Below, in pieces: positions 8,135 through 17,067 of a DNA stretch of 64,000 nt; positions within the stretch are counted from its first letter, which is position 1, and each line of letters begins with the position of its first letter. Source of the DNA: Oscillospiraceae bacterium (GTDB lineage: Bacteria > Bacillota > Clostridia > Oscillospirales > SIG627); the NCBI GenBank assembly GCA_015065085.1, contig SVQW01000010.1:1-64000 (forward strand), in the 5' to 3' direction. Under the pieces are notes generated by a model that saw only the letters and a program-made list of their open reading frames with translations, made no database searches and was not told where the DNA came from. Position numbers and translations under genes: made by a program.

Positions 8135-9381
8135 TACTCGACCTCAACTTCAGCTATACGTACAACATAGTTTGTTCCGTAATCATATCCGGTGCAATTT
8201 ACGATAAGTGAGTTTTCAGCGGTATTTTGATTGAATTCCAGCATTTCACCGTTATCAACCCATTTTACGCTTTTAACTTTTTGAGTCAGGCCCGAGAATC
8301 TTCTGGGTCCTATGCCGACATTCGTAACCTCCACAGTTACATCCGACTTACCCTTTATCGCCAGATCGTGAATGTAGAGGTAATACTTTCCGTTGGCTTT
8401 GAGAACAAAGTTCTTACCCTCACCCTTCATTTCGCAAGGTACGCCGTCGTATATGGAGCTGTAACCGACACTGCGTATCCAGTCGCCTATTGACGCAATC
8501 AGTTCTTCCTGGAGAGGTACTATACCGCCCTCTGCGTTGGGTCCGATGTTAAGCAGGTAGTTTGCACCTACCTTACGGCAGGCACAAAACGTTTCAATAA
8601 GCTGAGGAACGGATTTATAATTAAAGTCGCCGTAACCTATACCCCAGTGTGCGTTAAGCGTCTCACACATTTCCGCGGTGACATATTTTGACATTCCCTC
8701 ACGGTTCATGGGCTCGGGACGTCCCTGCTCAAATGTAACACTGTCAATCTCGGGGTCGCCCAGTTTTCCGCGCGCCGACAGTCCTGTGTTATTGATAATT
8801 ATGCAATCGGGCTGATATTTTCTGATGATGGCATAGACTTCGTTCATTTTCCAGTCCTTATCCTTTACGCGCCATACACCGTCAAATTCAAAGCCGCCTA
8901 TTTTTCCGTAATTTGTACATAATATTTCCACAGATTTTTGCAGATACTTTAAGTAGCCCTCAAAGTCCGTTTCAAAAAAGTCGTCCTTCCAGTCAAATGT
9001 TGTATGGTAAAAAAACGGCATTATCCCCTCTGCACGACAGCCTTCAACAAAGTCTGCGATAAGGTCACGTCCTGCTGGTGTGTGCAGGGCGTCATATGTA
9101 TTAAGCCCCTTCGTATCATAAAGAGAAAAGCCGTCATGATGTCTTGTAGTAAGGGTTATATAGTTTGCGCCTGCGCGTTTTGCCGCACGCGCCAGATTTC
9201 TTCCGCTGAATTCGGACGCGGTAAATGTATCGGCAAGTTTGCTGTATTCTTCCTGGGGAATACCTGCCATGTTCTGTATCCACTCGCCTTTTCCAAGCTG
9301 GGAATAAATTCCCCAGTGAACATAAATGCCGAATGCCATCTTTTCAAAATCTCTGATTCTTTTTTCGGGAACGGGTATCAT
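8134..9381 (-). CDS. Alpha-L-fucosidase, GH29
   Basis: A 415-residue glycoside hydrolase of family 29 that releases L-fucose from glycans. Signatures are FGIYVHWGIYS near the N terminus, TTRHHDGFSLYDT, and GGFEFDGVW, whose Asp is at the position of the catalytic nucleophile. The open frame extends to 9435, but the ATG at 9381 has AAGGAG nine bases upstream and starts exactly at the family's usual N terminus, so I use it. There is no signal peptide, so it acts in the cytoplasm on imported fucosides. It is the first gene of an operon with the MFS transporter. Confidence 0.9.
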   Translation of the reverse strand: MIPVPEKRIRDFEKMAFGIYVHWGIYSQLGKGEWIQNMAGIPQEEYSKLADTFTASEFSGRNLARAAKRAGANYITLTTRHHDGFSLYDTKGLNTYDALHTPAGRDLIADFVEGCRAEGIMPFFYHTTFDWKDDFFETDFEGYLKYLQKSVEILCTNYGKIGGFEFDGVWRVKDKDWKMNEVYAIIRKYQPDCIIINNTGLSARGKLGDPEIDSVTFEQGRPEPMNREGMSKYVTAEMCETLNAHWGIGYGDFNYKSVPQLIETFCACRKVGANYLLNIGPNAEGGIVPLQEELIASIGDWIRSVGYSSIYDGVPCEMKGEGKNFVLKANGKYYLYIHDLAIKGKSDVTVEVTNVGIGPRRFSGLTQKVKSVKWVDNGEMLEFNQNTAENSLIVNCTGYDYGTNYVVRIAEVEVE

Positions 9382-9418
9382 TATAACACACTCCTTATTT
9401 GTTTCATATTTCGTAATA

Positions 9419-9447
9419 ACTATACCATTTTTCAATCAAAATGTCAA
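9419..9447 (-). promoter_or_regulatory. Promoter for the fucosidase-MFS operon
   Basis: TTGACA (9442-9447), 17 bases, TATAGT (9419-9424) on the minus strand. Confidence 0.8.
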
Positions 9448-9480
9448 TACTTTATCATATTTTCCAAACCAAAAAATTAT

Positions 9481-9497
9481 ATGCCATTTTTTGGCAT
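9481..9497. promoter_or_regulatory. Inverted repeat between divergent promoters, possible operator
   Basis: ATGCCA-5 bases-TGGCAT lies between the -35 boxes of the fucosidase promoter and the SGNH promoter. A shared regulator site is possible, but no regulator gene is adjacent. Confidence 0.35.
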
Positions 9498-9511
9498 TTT
9501 GTGTATTATAA

Positions 9512-9540
9512 TTGACACTTTTGTTTAAATGTGTTACAAT
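9512..9540 (+). promoter_or_regulatory. Promoter for the SGNH gene pair
   Basis: TTGACA (9512-9517), 17 bases, TACAAT (9535-9540). It is divergent from the fucosidase promoter. Confidence 0.82.
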
Positions 9541-9625
9541 ATTATCGTTAACCTAAGACATACCAAGTCTGACGGTAAATAAGCGTTTTACAACTTTACA
9601 ACAAACGATTTCGGAGGAAACCCAA

Positions 9626-10525
9626 GTGTCCAGGTTCGGATGTTTCACTTTTATACTTATATTTACTTGCCTTGTTTTGTTTTCATGCGCTCAAGTAGCT
9701 CAGACTTATATCCCCTACAATGACGCAGTATTTCCAACATTAGAAAAATCACTGCAAACTGTTTTATCAATCGGCATATCCGAAGACAGTATTCCCGTCA
9801 AACCCGAGCCCGTAACTGAAGTAACGCCACCGGAAACAGTAATTCATGAACCTGTTTTAACCGCTCCGCCCGAAGAGTACGTAACATTCACACTCAACGG
9901 ATTGCACGATGAGGTTCTGCTTCAGGAAACAGCGGATGCAGGTCAGGAATATGTTGACGGGACATGTTACATCGGAGACTCAATAACACTCGGGCTTAAA
10001 GTATTTAAAATTCTGCCTGAGGAAAGAGTTTTTTCTGCCGGCTCGATAGACCCATATGCCGCAGCACACAATAAAATGGTCACTCTTCCCGACGGGCGCC
10101 AGGTTACTGCACCGCAGGCGGTAGGTTATTACAAACCGGAAAGAGTAGTTATAACGCTCGGCACAAACTCGGTGTCATGGACAACTGAAAAGGCTTTCAT
10201 TTCTTCCTACGGTCAGCTTATTGAGGATATTCGCGCCGAAAGTCCGGGTACTGTCGTTATAATTCAGGCTATTCCACCCGTTTCAGAGGCGTATGAGGCA
10301 AATGCCATAAAGCTTACAAACAAAACCGTTAACCGCTTCAACGTACTCCTTTTGGAGCTTGCGGCAGAAAAGTCGGTATATTTTCTTAATACCGCATCGG
10401 TGCTGAAAAACGAGCGCGGTTACTTCAATGAAAGCTATCAAAGCGGTGATGGTCTGCACCACAATCAGGCGTGCTACGGAGTATGGCTGAATTATCTGAG
10501 GACTCACGCAGTACCTGCCGCATAA
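9626..10525 (+). CDS. SGNH/GDSL-type hydrolase, probable lipoprotein
   Basis: A 299-residue exported hydrolase. It starts with GTG behind GGAGG. The N-terminal hydrophobic stretch ends in LFSC, which fits a lipobox with Cys at about residue 21, although Phe at -2 is unusual. A Pro-rich linker follows. The SGNH domain runs from about residue 110: YIGDSITLG holds the catalytic Ser, TLGTNSVSW is block III, and GDGLHHN near the end supplies the Asp and His. Such enzymes deacylate sugars or lipids. The next gene is a paralogue ten bases away. Substrate unknown. Confidence 0.8.
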   Translation: MSRFGCFTFILIFTCLVLFSCAQVAQTYIPYNDAVFPTLEKSLQTVLSIGISEDSIPVKPEPVTEVTPPETVIHEPVLTAPPEEYVTFTLNGLHDEVLLQETADAGQEYVDGTCYIGDSITLGLKVFKILPEERVFSAGSIDPYAAAHNKMVTLPDGRQVTAPQAVGYYKPERVVITLGTNSVSWTTEKAFISSYGQLIEDIRAESPGTVVIIQAIPPVSEAYEANAIKLTNKTVNRFNVLLLELAAEKSVYFLNTASVLKNERGYFNESYQSGDGLHHNQACYGVWLNYLRTHAVPAA

Positions 10526-10535
10526 CGGTGACGTT

Positions 10536-11843
10536 ATGTACACAAAAAAACTTGTTTTAATCATTTTTCTTTTAACACTTATTCTTTCGCTCTCCGCAAA
10601 TGCGGTTTTTAACGATGTAAACGAAAACGATTGGTTTTGCGATTATGTGCGTGAGGCGTACGGATTTGGATTTATCAACGGCAGAACTCCCGAGCTTTTC
10701 TGTCCGTATGAAAATCTTACCGTAGCAGAAGCGTTAAAGCTTGCAGATGTACTTTTTATAAACATTATGAAGCTGGATGCTGTTTTACAAAACGGAGAGC
10801 CGTGGTACAGCACATACGTTGACTTTGCCAGGGATTACAACATACTTGACAAGGACTACGAAAACTTTAACGTTCCGATTACACGAAGGGATTTTGTTCA
10901 TATTTTCTACAATGCAATACCACCGCAAAACCTTTTTGAATATCTTGAATTTCAGAACGGAAGTATTCCCGATATTGGTGAAAATGAAAATTACTATGAC
11001 GAAATATACGCTTTTTACCGTGCGGGGATACTTACGGGTAAAAATGCAGATCACAGCTTCTTTCCCGATGATAATATACTGAGAAGCGAAGTCTGCGCTG
11101 TACTCATGCGTATTTTTTATATGAATTCTTATGAAATTGAATTTGATAACGATGGACAAAGTGATTTCGTTCCGATTGCTCCCCCACCTGCAGAATACGT
11201 AAATTTCAGCCTTTATGATAAATACAGCGATGTTATTCTTAAAGAAACAAATGCCACAGACGACAGCTACATATTTGAAACGGTATTCATAGGCGACTCG
11301 CTTAGTGTAGGTCTCAGAGCTTTTAAAATTCTTCCGGATACAAATGTACTTGCCGCCGGTTCTATCGACCCGTCACACGCACTGAAGGACAGTATAATTA
11401 TGTTGCCTACTGCAAAAAAGGTAACTATCCCCGAGGCTTGCGGATATTACAAGCCGATACGGGCGGTTATCACGCTGGGAACCAATTCTGTTTCATGGCG
11501 TAAACCCGATGATTTTATTGAGCTTTACTCCAAGCTGATTGATGAAATTCTGAAAAATTCGCCCGAAACCGAAATCATCATTCAATCTATACCTCCTGTC
11601 AGTGAAGCATATGAAGCAAACGGAAGTAAAATCACAAACAAGGTTATAAATGCTTTTAACGAGCATCTTGCCCAGCTTTGCCGTGAACGCGGAATACCAT
11701 TTCTTAACACAGCAGAAGCACTGAAGGATGAGCGCGGTTATCTGAATGAAAAATACCAAAGCGGCGATGGTCTGCATCTGAATAAATCCGCATACCAAAT
11801 CTGGATAAACTATTTCAAAACACATTCCTCAAAAAACAAATAG
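10536..11843 (+). CDS. SLH-anchored SGNH/GDSL-type hydrolase
   Basis: A 435-residue exported protein with a signal peptide (residues 1-23), three SLH-type repeats (about 24-73, 84-130, 146-200) and an SGNH hydrolase domain (about 245-430). FIGDSLSVG carries the nucleophile, TLGTNSVSW is block III, and GDGLHLN holds the Asp/His pair. The catalytic half closely matches the preceding protein over its whole length, so the two arose by duplication with a change of anchor. GGTGA precedes the ATG and the gap is ten bases, so they are cotranscribed. Confidence 0.85.
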   Translation: MYTKKLVLIIFLLTLILSLSANAVFNDVNENDWFCDYVREAYGFGFINGRTPELFCPYENLTVAEALKLADVLFINIMKLDAVLQNGEPWYSTYVDFARDYNILDKDYENFNVPITRRDFVHIFYNAIPPQNLFEYLEFQNGSIPDIGENENYYDEIYAFYRAGILTGKNADHSFFPDDNILRSEVCAVLMRIFYMNSYEIEFDNDGQSDFVPIAPPPAEYVNFSLYDKYSDVILKETNATDDSYIFETVFIGDSLSVGLRAFKILPDTNVLAAGSIDPSHALKDSIIMLPTAKKVTIPEACGYYKPIRAVITLGTNSVSWRKPDDFIELYSKLIDEILKNSPETEIIIQSIPPVSEAYEANGSKITNKVINAFNEHLAQLCRERGIPFLNTAEALKDERGYLNEKYQSGDGLHLNKSAYQIWINYFKTHSSKNK

Positions 11844-11850
11844 CACAACA

Positions 11851-11888
11851 TACCCCCCGTACTGAGAATAACCTCAGTACGGGGGGTA
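11851..11888. terminator. Strong hairpin between converging SGNH and copA genes
   Basis: 16-bp perfect stem TACCCCCCGTACTGAG / CTCAGTACGGGGGGTA with a six-base loop. The T tails are poor on both sides, but the stem is very stable. Confidence 0.8.
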
Positions 11889-11902
11889 TCACTTTGAATC
11901 AT

Positions 11903-12106
11903 TCAGTCTGCAACCTCATAATCCTGCGCTTCAACTGTGTTTTTAAGAGTTTCATAGGGCACATCCTTAATCAGCTTTACAACAGCGGTGCCTTTTTCAT
12001 GGCTTACAATCGCCTCCTGCACTCCGTCAATGGCTTCAAGGCACTTTTTAACACGTGCTTCGCAGTGTCCACACATCATACCTTTGATTTTAAGTGTTTT
12101 TTCCAT
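11903..12106 (-). CDS. copZ: CopZ-like copper chaperone, nested in frame at the 3' end of copA
   Basis: Within copA an ATG at 12106 is preceded by AAGGAG with a nine-base, A-rich spacer. Starting there gives a 67-residue HMA protein, beginning MEKTLKIKGM, with the copper-binding GMMCGHC motif and the length of a free CopZ chaperone. The same codons also form the pump's C-terminal domain. The gene may therefore yield both a fused and a free chaperone from one frame. The start signals are visible; use of the internal start is inference. Confidence 0.6.
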   Translation of the reverse strand: MEKTLKIKGMMCGHCEARVKKCLEAIDGVQEAIVSHEKGTAVVKLIKDVPYETLKNTVEAQDYEVAD

Positions 12107-14389
12107 TATTTTTTTCTCCTTGTTTTTGATTTTTCTATCTTTTGATGCACTGCTCAAATTTACAAAATTGAGTCTGAGTGCGTTTGTGACAACGCAAAAG
12201 CTGGACAAGCTCATCGCCGCCGCTCCGAACATGGGATCAAGTTGCCATCCGAACAGAGGTATCCACACACCCGCCGCCAGAGGGATACCGATAACATTGT
12301 AGATAAACGCCCAAAAAAGATTCTGATGAATGTTACTCAGTGTTGCTCTGCTAAGACGTATTGCCTTTGTAACATCCGAAAGCCTGCTCTTAACCAGCAC
12401 AATATCAGCTGCATCTATCGCAACATCGGTACCTGCACCTATCGCTATACCTGCATCGGCTGCCGTAAGCGCAGGAGCGTCATTGATACCGTCGCCTACC
12501 ATAGCAACTTTTCCGTACTTTTTGAGCCTTGTTACGGCATTTTGTTTTCCGTCGGGCAAAACACCCGCTATCAATTCATCCGCACCAACAGCATTCTTGA
12601 CCGCATTGGCAGTACGTTCGTTATCACCCGTAAGCATAACAACATGTATACCCATATTGTGCAATTCGTTCACTGCACGCGGACTGTCTTCCTTAATTTC
12701 ATCCGAAACAGCAATGATCCCTGCAAGGCTTCCGTCGTATCCGAACATAACGGGAGTTTTTCCCTGGTGGGCAAAGTCGTAAGCCGCGTTAACAGCTTCT
12801 TCGGATACAAAGCATTTTTCACTGACAAATTTAACGTTTCCTCCGACAATCTGTTTTTCTCCTTCGAAAGCCGTCAAGCCATTACCGGCAAAAGTGCAAA
12901 AATCAGATGTATCCCGGGGCTTCACAAGCATTTCTTCAGATTTTTCCGCTATTGCCTTAGCAAGGGGATGCTCGCTTTTCACCTCCAGCGAAAACGCCAA
13001 TTCCATAAGCTCACGTTGTGAAATATCTCCGAACGGCATAATATCGGTAACATGCGGACATCCCTTTGTTATGGTTCCTGTTTTGTCAAGTGCCACAACA
13101 TTTACATTTCCGCAAATTTCAAGTGCCGCAGCGGTTTTAAAAAGTATTCCGTTTCTTGCGCCCACACCGCTGCCAACCATTATGGCAACGGGTGTGGCAA
13201 GTCCAAGTGCACATGGACAGCTTATAACAAGCACGGAAATTGCTCTTGAAAGAGCAAAGCCGACACTTTGACCGCACAACAGCCACACAAGAAGTGTTAC
13301 AGCCGAAATTGCCATCACGGCAGGAACAAACACACCCGATACCTTATCCGCCGCTTTTGCAATCGGTGCTTTGGTAGAAGCGGCATCGCTAACCATTCTG
13401 ATAATCTGAGAAAGGGCAGTATCATCCCCCACCTTTTCAGCCTCGCACACAATGTATCCCGACTGATTAACAGTAGCCGCGCAGACATGGTCGCCGGGTG
13501 ATTTATCAACAGGAATACTCTCTCCTGTCAAAGCCGACTCATCAACGGCACAGTTACCCTCTTTCACGATTCCGTCCGCAGGTATACGACCTCCTGCACG
13601 GACCACAAATATATCGCCTTTTTTAACTTGTGCGGCAGGAACTTCCGTTTCTTTGCCGTCTGTAATAACCGTTGCGGTTTCGGGAGCCATATCAATCAGG
13701 CTTTTAATAGCATTTGTGGTTTTGCCCTTTGAGTAAGACTCCAGTACCTTGCCCACGGTTATAAGCGTGAGAATCATGGCGGCAGACTCGAAATAAAGTT
13801 CATGCATATATCCCATAACAGCTTGAGAATCGCCCTCAAGCTGCGCCCAAGTCATTGCAAACAGGATAACAGTACTGTACGTAAAGGATGCACCCGAGCC
13901 CAAAGCGACAAGAGTATCCATATTGGGCGACTTATTGAGCAGCGCTTTAAAACCGCTGATAAAGAATTTTTGGTTTATAACCATTATAACAGCAGAAAGC
14001 ATCAACTGAGCAAGCCCCACGGCAACGTGATTATTTTCGAGAAAAAGCGGAAGCTTCCAGCCCCACATACCGTGGCCCATGGAGATGTACATTAAAAGTA
14101 CAAGAAAAATAAGCGATGCCAGAAGTCTTTTTTTCAACTGATGGGTTTGTGTATCTTCCGGTTCGTCATATCCGTTCTGCTTAGGCTGTTCTCCTTTTTT
14201 ACGTGCTCCGTATCCTGCGTCATTCACCGCTTTGATTATATCGTCATCCGATACAGCCCCGTCAACCAACATTGAGTTAGTCAAAAGGTTGACCGAGCAG
14301 GATGTTACACCTTGCAATGCACAGACTGCCTTTTCCACTCTTGCGCTGCAAGCGGCACAGCTCATTCCGCTGACAACATACTGACGCAT
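11903..14389 (-). CDS. copA: Copper-translocating P1B-type ATPase with a C-terminal CopZ domain
   Basis: An 828-residue copper-export pump. Residues 1-65 form an HMA domain with GMSCAACSARVE. Eight membrane helices include the SCPCAL ion-binding motif. The TGES actuator loop, the DKTGT phosphorylation site and GDGINDAP follow. After the last helix a charged linker leads into a second HMA domain (residues 762-828) with GMMCGHCEARVK. GAGGTGG precedes the ATG. radC ends 29 bases upstream, so the two may be cotranscribed. No copper regulator (csoR or copY) is adjacent. The terminal HMA domain has its own start signals; see the nested copZ entry. Confidence 0.93.
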   Translation of the reverse strand: MRQYVVSGMSCAACSARVEKAVCALQGVTSCSVNLLTNSMLVDGAVSDDDIIKAVNDAGYGARKKGEQPKQNGYDEPEDTQTHQLKKRLLASLIFLVLLMYISMGHGMWGWKLPLFLENNHVAVGLAQLMLSAVIMVINQKFFISGFKALLNKSPNMDTLVALGSGASFTYSTVILFAMTWAQLEGDSQAVMGYMHELYFESAAMILTLITVGKVLESYSKGKTTNAIKSLIDMAPETATVITDGKETEVPAAQVKKGDIFVVRAGGRIPADGIVKEGNCAVDESALTGESIPVDKSPGDHVCAATVNQSGYIVCEAEKVGDDTALSQIIRMVSDAASTKAPIAKAADKVSGVFVPAVMAISAVTLLVWLLCGQSVGFALSRAISVLVISCPCALGLATPVAIMVGSGVGARNGILFKTAAALEICGNVNVVALDKTGTITKGCPHVTDIMPFGDISQRELMELAFSLEVKSEHPLAKAIAEKSEEMLVKPRDTSDFCTFAGNGLTAFEGEKQIVGGNVKFVSEKCFVSEEAVNAAYDFAHQGKTPVMFGYDGSLAGIIAVSDEIKEDSPRAVNELHNMGIHVVMLTGDNERTANAVKNAVGADELIAGVLPDGKQNAVTRLKKYGKVAMVGDGINDAPALTAADAGIAIGAGTDVAIDAADIVLVKSRLSDVTKAIRLSRATLSNIHQNLFWAFIYNVIGIPLAAGVWIPLFGWQLDPMFGAAAMSLSSFCVVTNALRLNFVNLSSASKDRKIKNKEKKIMEKTLKIKGMMCGHCEARVKKCLEAIDGVQEAIVSHEKGTAVVKLIKDVPYETLKNTVEAQDYEVAD

Positions 14390-14418
14390 TTTTCCACCTC
14401 ATTTCCGGTCAATATAAA

Positions 14419-15114
14419 TTATCTTTTCATATTTAGCGTTTCAAGTATTTTAGTATATTTCTGACCCGCAATAACTATGTGTTCAACCAGATTTATGCCA
14501 AAAAGCGATAAGCCGTTGCAAAAATTCAATGTGGTTGTATTATCTTCCATTGAGGGAATAGGTGTTCCGTTGGGATGATTATGCGCGATTATAACATTAA
14601 ACGCATTTTTTGTCAAAGCACATTTGGCAACATCTCCGATTGAAAGCTTCGCCGAATTTACATCGCCTTCAAATACTATTTCGTCTAAAACAAGACTCAT
14701 GCGATTATCAAAATAAAGAGCATGTACAACTTCTTTTTCACATGTAATGTAAAGAGGGATAAGATATCTCGCCACATCATCAACGCTAAACTCTTTTTTG
14801 TTGTATTCGCTTGTTTTTTCTTTAAAGTATACCCCAAACACCTCGGGAATAAGCTTGAGCATGGTAGCGGTATGAGGACCAACACCTTGAATTTTAATAA
14901 GTTCCTCGTATGGTGCACCAAAAACGCCCGCAATACTGCCAAACCTGTTCAGAAGCATGTGGGCAAGTTCGTTTGTGTCGCTTTGAGGAATAGCATAAAA
15001 CAGCAAAAGTTCCAACACAACATGTGGCTCAAAGCCCGAAAGCCCGTCCCTGAGAAATCTGTTTTTTAACCGCTGACGGTGTGATTTATGTAAATTTATT
15101 TTTTCGTTTGACAT
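14419..15114 (-). CDS. radC: RadC family protein (JAB/MPN+ domain)
   Basis: A RadC/UPF0758 protein of 231 residues. The N-terminal part has a helix-hairpin-helix-like region (IQGVGPHTATML), and the C-terminal JAB domain carries the zinc-binding HNHPNGTPIPS motif followed by Glu-Asp. The frame is open back to 15213, but the ATG at 15114 has AGAGGA upstream and matches the family start. The cellular role of RadC is unsettled; despite the name it is not shown to repair DNA. The JAB fold suggests a metallo-hydrolase. Confidence 0.88.
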   Translation of the reverse strand: MSNEKINLHKSHRQRLKNRFLRDGLSGFEPHVVLELLLFYAIPQSDTNELAHMLLNRFGSIAGVFGAPYEELIKIQGVGPHTATMLKLIPEVFGVYFKEKTSEYNKKEFSVDDVARYLIPLYITCEKEVVHALYFDNRMSLVLDEIVFEGDVNSAKLSIGDVAKCALTKNAFNVIIAHNHPNGTPIPSMEDNTTTLNFCNGLSLFGINLVEHIVIAGQKYTKILETLNMKR

Positions 15115-15180
15115 TTTTCCTCTTTTACAATTACGATATTTGGCTTTGAAAGCGGTATACGCAACAAATCCGATGTAATT

Positions 15181-15209
15181 ATTATAACACAAAATCAAAT
15201 TTTTTTCAA
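15181..15209 (-). promoter_or_regulatory. Promoter for radC
   Basis: TTGAAA (15204-15209), 17 bases, TATAAT (15181-15186) on the minus strand. Confidence 0.75.
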
Positions 15210-15339
15210 TCAAAAATCGTAAAATTCATTTTACCTGCATATTTTTATCGCGTCGGAGCGTATACAATACTGTCAAAACAGGTCGTACCATCATAAACTA
15301 TTAACAGCAATCCCCATAAAGCAACAAGGAGGTGTAATT

Positions 15340-15750
15340 ATGGTTTGCTTTCCTTTAGCTGCCGCCGCGGCAGGCGCACTGCTGTATTTCCACAACAACC
15401 GTAATGATTGTGTGGTTGCAGATGTATGCTTTTCACAACAGTGCTGGCGCGACAATCCCATTTGCCTGTGTGCGAAAGAGCTTCGTTATCAACAGTGCAT
15501 GACGGATAAAGGTCACAAATGCTGGAGACTCAAGCCAGAGCTTGTGGCAGCGAACTTTCTCAACAACGAATTCATATGTGATGAATACAGATGCTCCTCC
15601 GTAAAGGTGTGCGGTGCAGAAGTGTGCTGTGACAAGGCATATGTTGTTTTGTCCTTCCCCGATTGCAAAAAAATGGCTTTCGAGCTTTATCAGCCGGTCA
15701 AGAAGGACTGTCACGGAATATGGGCAGTACGCAGATATGCTTACGTTTAA
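15340..15750 (+). CDS. Cysteine-rich protein of unknown function
   Basis: A 136-residue protein I do not recognise. AAGGAGG stands ideally before the ATG and a terminator follows directly, so it is a real single gene. It holds 15 cysteines (11 percent), spread along the chain without a regular CxxC ladder, apart from a CC pair and a C-x-C. The first 16 residues are hydrophobic and Ala-rich (FPLAAAAAGALLYF), which could be a membrane segment or an uncleaved signal lacking a charged N region. A metal- or disulfide-bonded small domain is likely. No neighbour hints at a role. Confidence 0.7.
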   Translation: MVCFPLAAAAAGALLYFHNNRNDCVVADVCFSQQCWRDNPICLCAKELRYQQCMTDKGHKCWRLKPELVAANFLNNEFICDEYRCSSVKVCGAEVCCDKAYVVLSFPDCKKMAFELYQPVKKDCHGIWAVRRYAYV

Positions 15751-15766
15751 TGCCTGATAAAATATA

Positions 15767-15801
15767 CAGGCGTGTGCAGAACTTGCACACGCCTTGTTTT
15801 T
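15767..15801. terminator. Terminator after the Cys-rich gene
   Basis: 11-bp stem AGGCGTGTGCA / TGCACACGCCT followed by TGTTTTTA on the plus strand. It converges with apgM and may serve both. Confidence 0.88.
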
Positions 15802-15802
15802 A

Positions 15803-17032
15803 TTATTCAATAAACCTGTCTATAAGGGTATATCCGGGTTCAACATACACGCCGCTTAAATCACAGGAATCCTCATCATAAGTCTTTGCCGACGAATTCG
15901 GAGTGAGGTTGCGGCTGTCAAATATGACAAACGGAACAGGCTCTCTGGTGTGTGTGCGGCGGACAATGGGGGTTGGATGATCGGGAAGCAGAAGTATTTT
16001 ATAGTCTTCTCCCGTACTGTCGAGATAAGACTTTACCGGAGCAAGAATAAGGCTGTCAATAAGTTCAATGGATTTAACCTTATTTTCCGTTTCGCCTCTG
16101 TGTCCGCATTCATCGGGAGCTTCCACATGAACGTACACAAAGTCACTTCCGTTTTTGAAAGCATCTATTGCCGCCTGCGCCTTGCCGGGGAAATTCGTAT
16201 GTACGTTTCCGGTTGCTCCTTCTACATCTATGGAGTCAAAGCCGGCGCAGATACCGATGCCCTTTATAAGGTCAACAGCCGAAACGACAGTAGATTTGAG
16301 CTTGAATCTGTCGGCAAAACTGGAAAGACGGGGTTTCTTGCCAGGGCTCCAGAGCCACACGGAGTTTGCGGGGCGCTTACCCATCTCACGGCGTTTACGG
16401 TTTACAGGATGATCATTAAGAATGTCATAACTTTTTTCCATAAGCTCTCGGTAGAATTTTCCTATCTCTCCCGAGGGAAGATATTCACCTATGCGTTTGT
16501 CCAGTATATCATGGGGACGGGTGAAATCATAAAGTCTTTCATCCTTGTCGTAACCGGGAGGATTTTTCCAAAGCAAACAGTGGCGGTAACTGATACCTGT
16601 ATGAAAACGTATATCCTCTGTACCCAGTGCCTCATCAACCGCTTTAATAAGAAGATCGGCCTCCTCGGTGCTTATTTCATCTGCACTGTGGTCAATAATT
16701 ATTTTATCCTCATATTTTCCGTCTTCGCTAAGGGTAACCACATTACAACGGATGGCATAATCATCGGGAGACATTTCCAGACCGATACTTGCAGCCTCCA
16801 GAGGGCTTCTGCCCTTGGAGTATATTTCCGGATCATATCCCATAACAGAAAGGTTGGCAGTATCGCTTTCGGGGACCAAGCTGTCCGGAACTGTTTTAAC
16901 CTTTCCGCAACAGCCGTGGGAAGCCAGATAATCCATCACAGGCTTATCAGCCGCCTGAAGGGGTGTTCTGTTTCCCAAAGAATCTATTTTATAATCGGCC
17001 ATTCCGTCGCCAAGCATTACAAAATATTTCAT
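15803..17032 (-). CDS. apgM: Cofactor-independent phosphoglycerate mutase, archaeal type
   Basis: A 409-residue enzyme that interconverts 3- and 2-phosphoglycerate in glycolysis, of the ApgM branch of the alkaline phosphatase superfamily. MLGDGMAD holds a metal ligand; ESDTANLSVMGYDP contains the nucleophilic Ser region; HVEAPDECGHRG and LLPDHPTP hold the C-terminal metal ligands. The frame opens at 17050, but the ATG at 17032 has AGGAG eight bases upstream and begins at the family's N terminus. It is a single gene, divergent from the SDR gene. Confidence 0.92.
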   Translation of the reverse strand: MKYFVMLGDGMADYKIDSLGNRTPLQAADKPVMDYLASHGCCGKVKTVPDSLVPESDTANLSVMGYDPEIYSKGRSPLEAASIGLEMSPDDYAIRCNVVTLSEDGKYEDKIIIDHSADEISTEEADLLIKAVDEALGTEDIRFHTGISYRHCLLWKNPPGYDKDERLYDFTRPHDILDKRIGEYLPSGEIGKFYRELMEKSYDILNDHPVNRKRREMGKRPANSVWLWSPGKKPRLSSFADRFKLKSTVVSAVDLIKGIGICAGFDSIDVEGATGNVHTNFPGKAQAAIDAFKNGSDFVYVHVEAPDECGHRGETENKVKSIELIDSLILAPVKSYLDSTGEDYKILLLPDHPTPIVRRTHTREPVPFVIFDSRNLTPNSSAKTYDEDSCDLSGVYVEPGYTLIDRFIE

Positions 17033-17067
17033 ATTTCCAACTCCTGACACATAAAATTAACACATAT

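Noticed and set aside
11903-14389. Programmed frameshift in copA as in E. coli
   Set aside because: The chaperone domain is at the C terminus and in the same frame with its own start, so no frameshift is needed.
15950-17047. 365-codon plus-strand frame opposite apgM
   Set aside because: Antisense shadow of a well-supported gene; low-complexity protein with no family signature.
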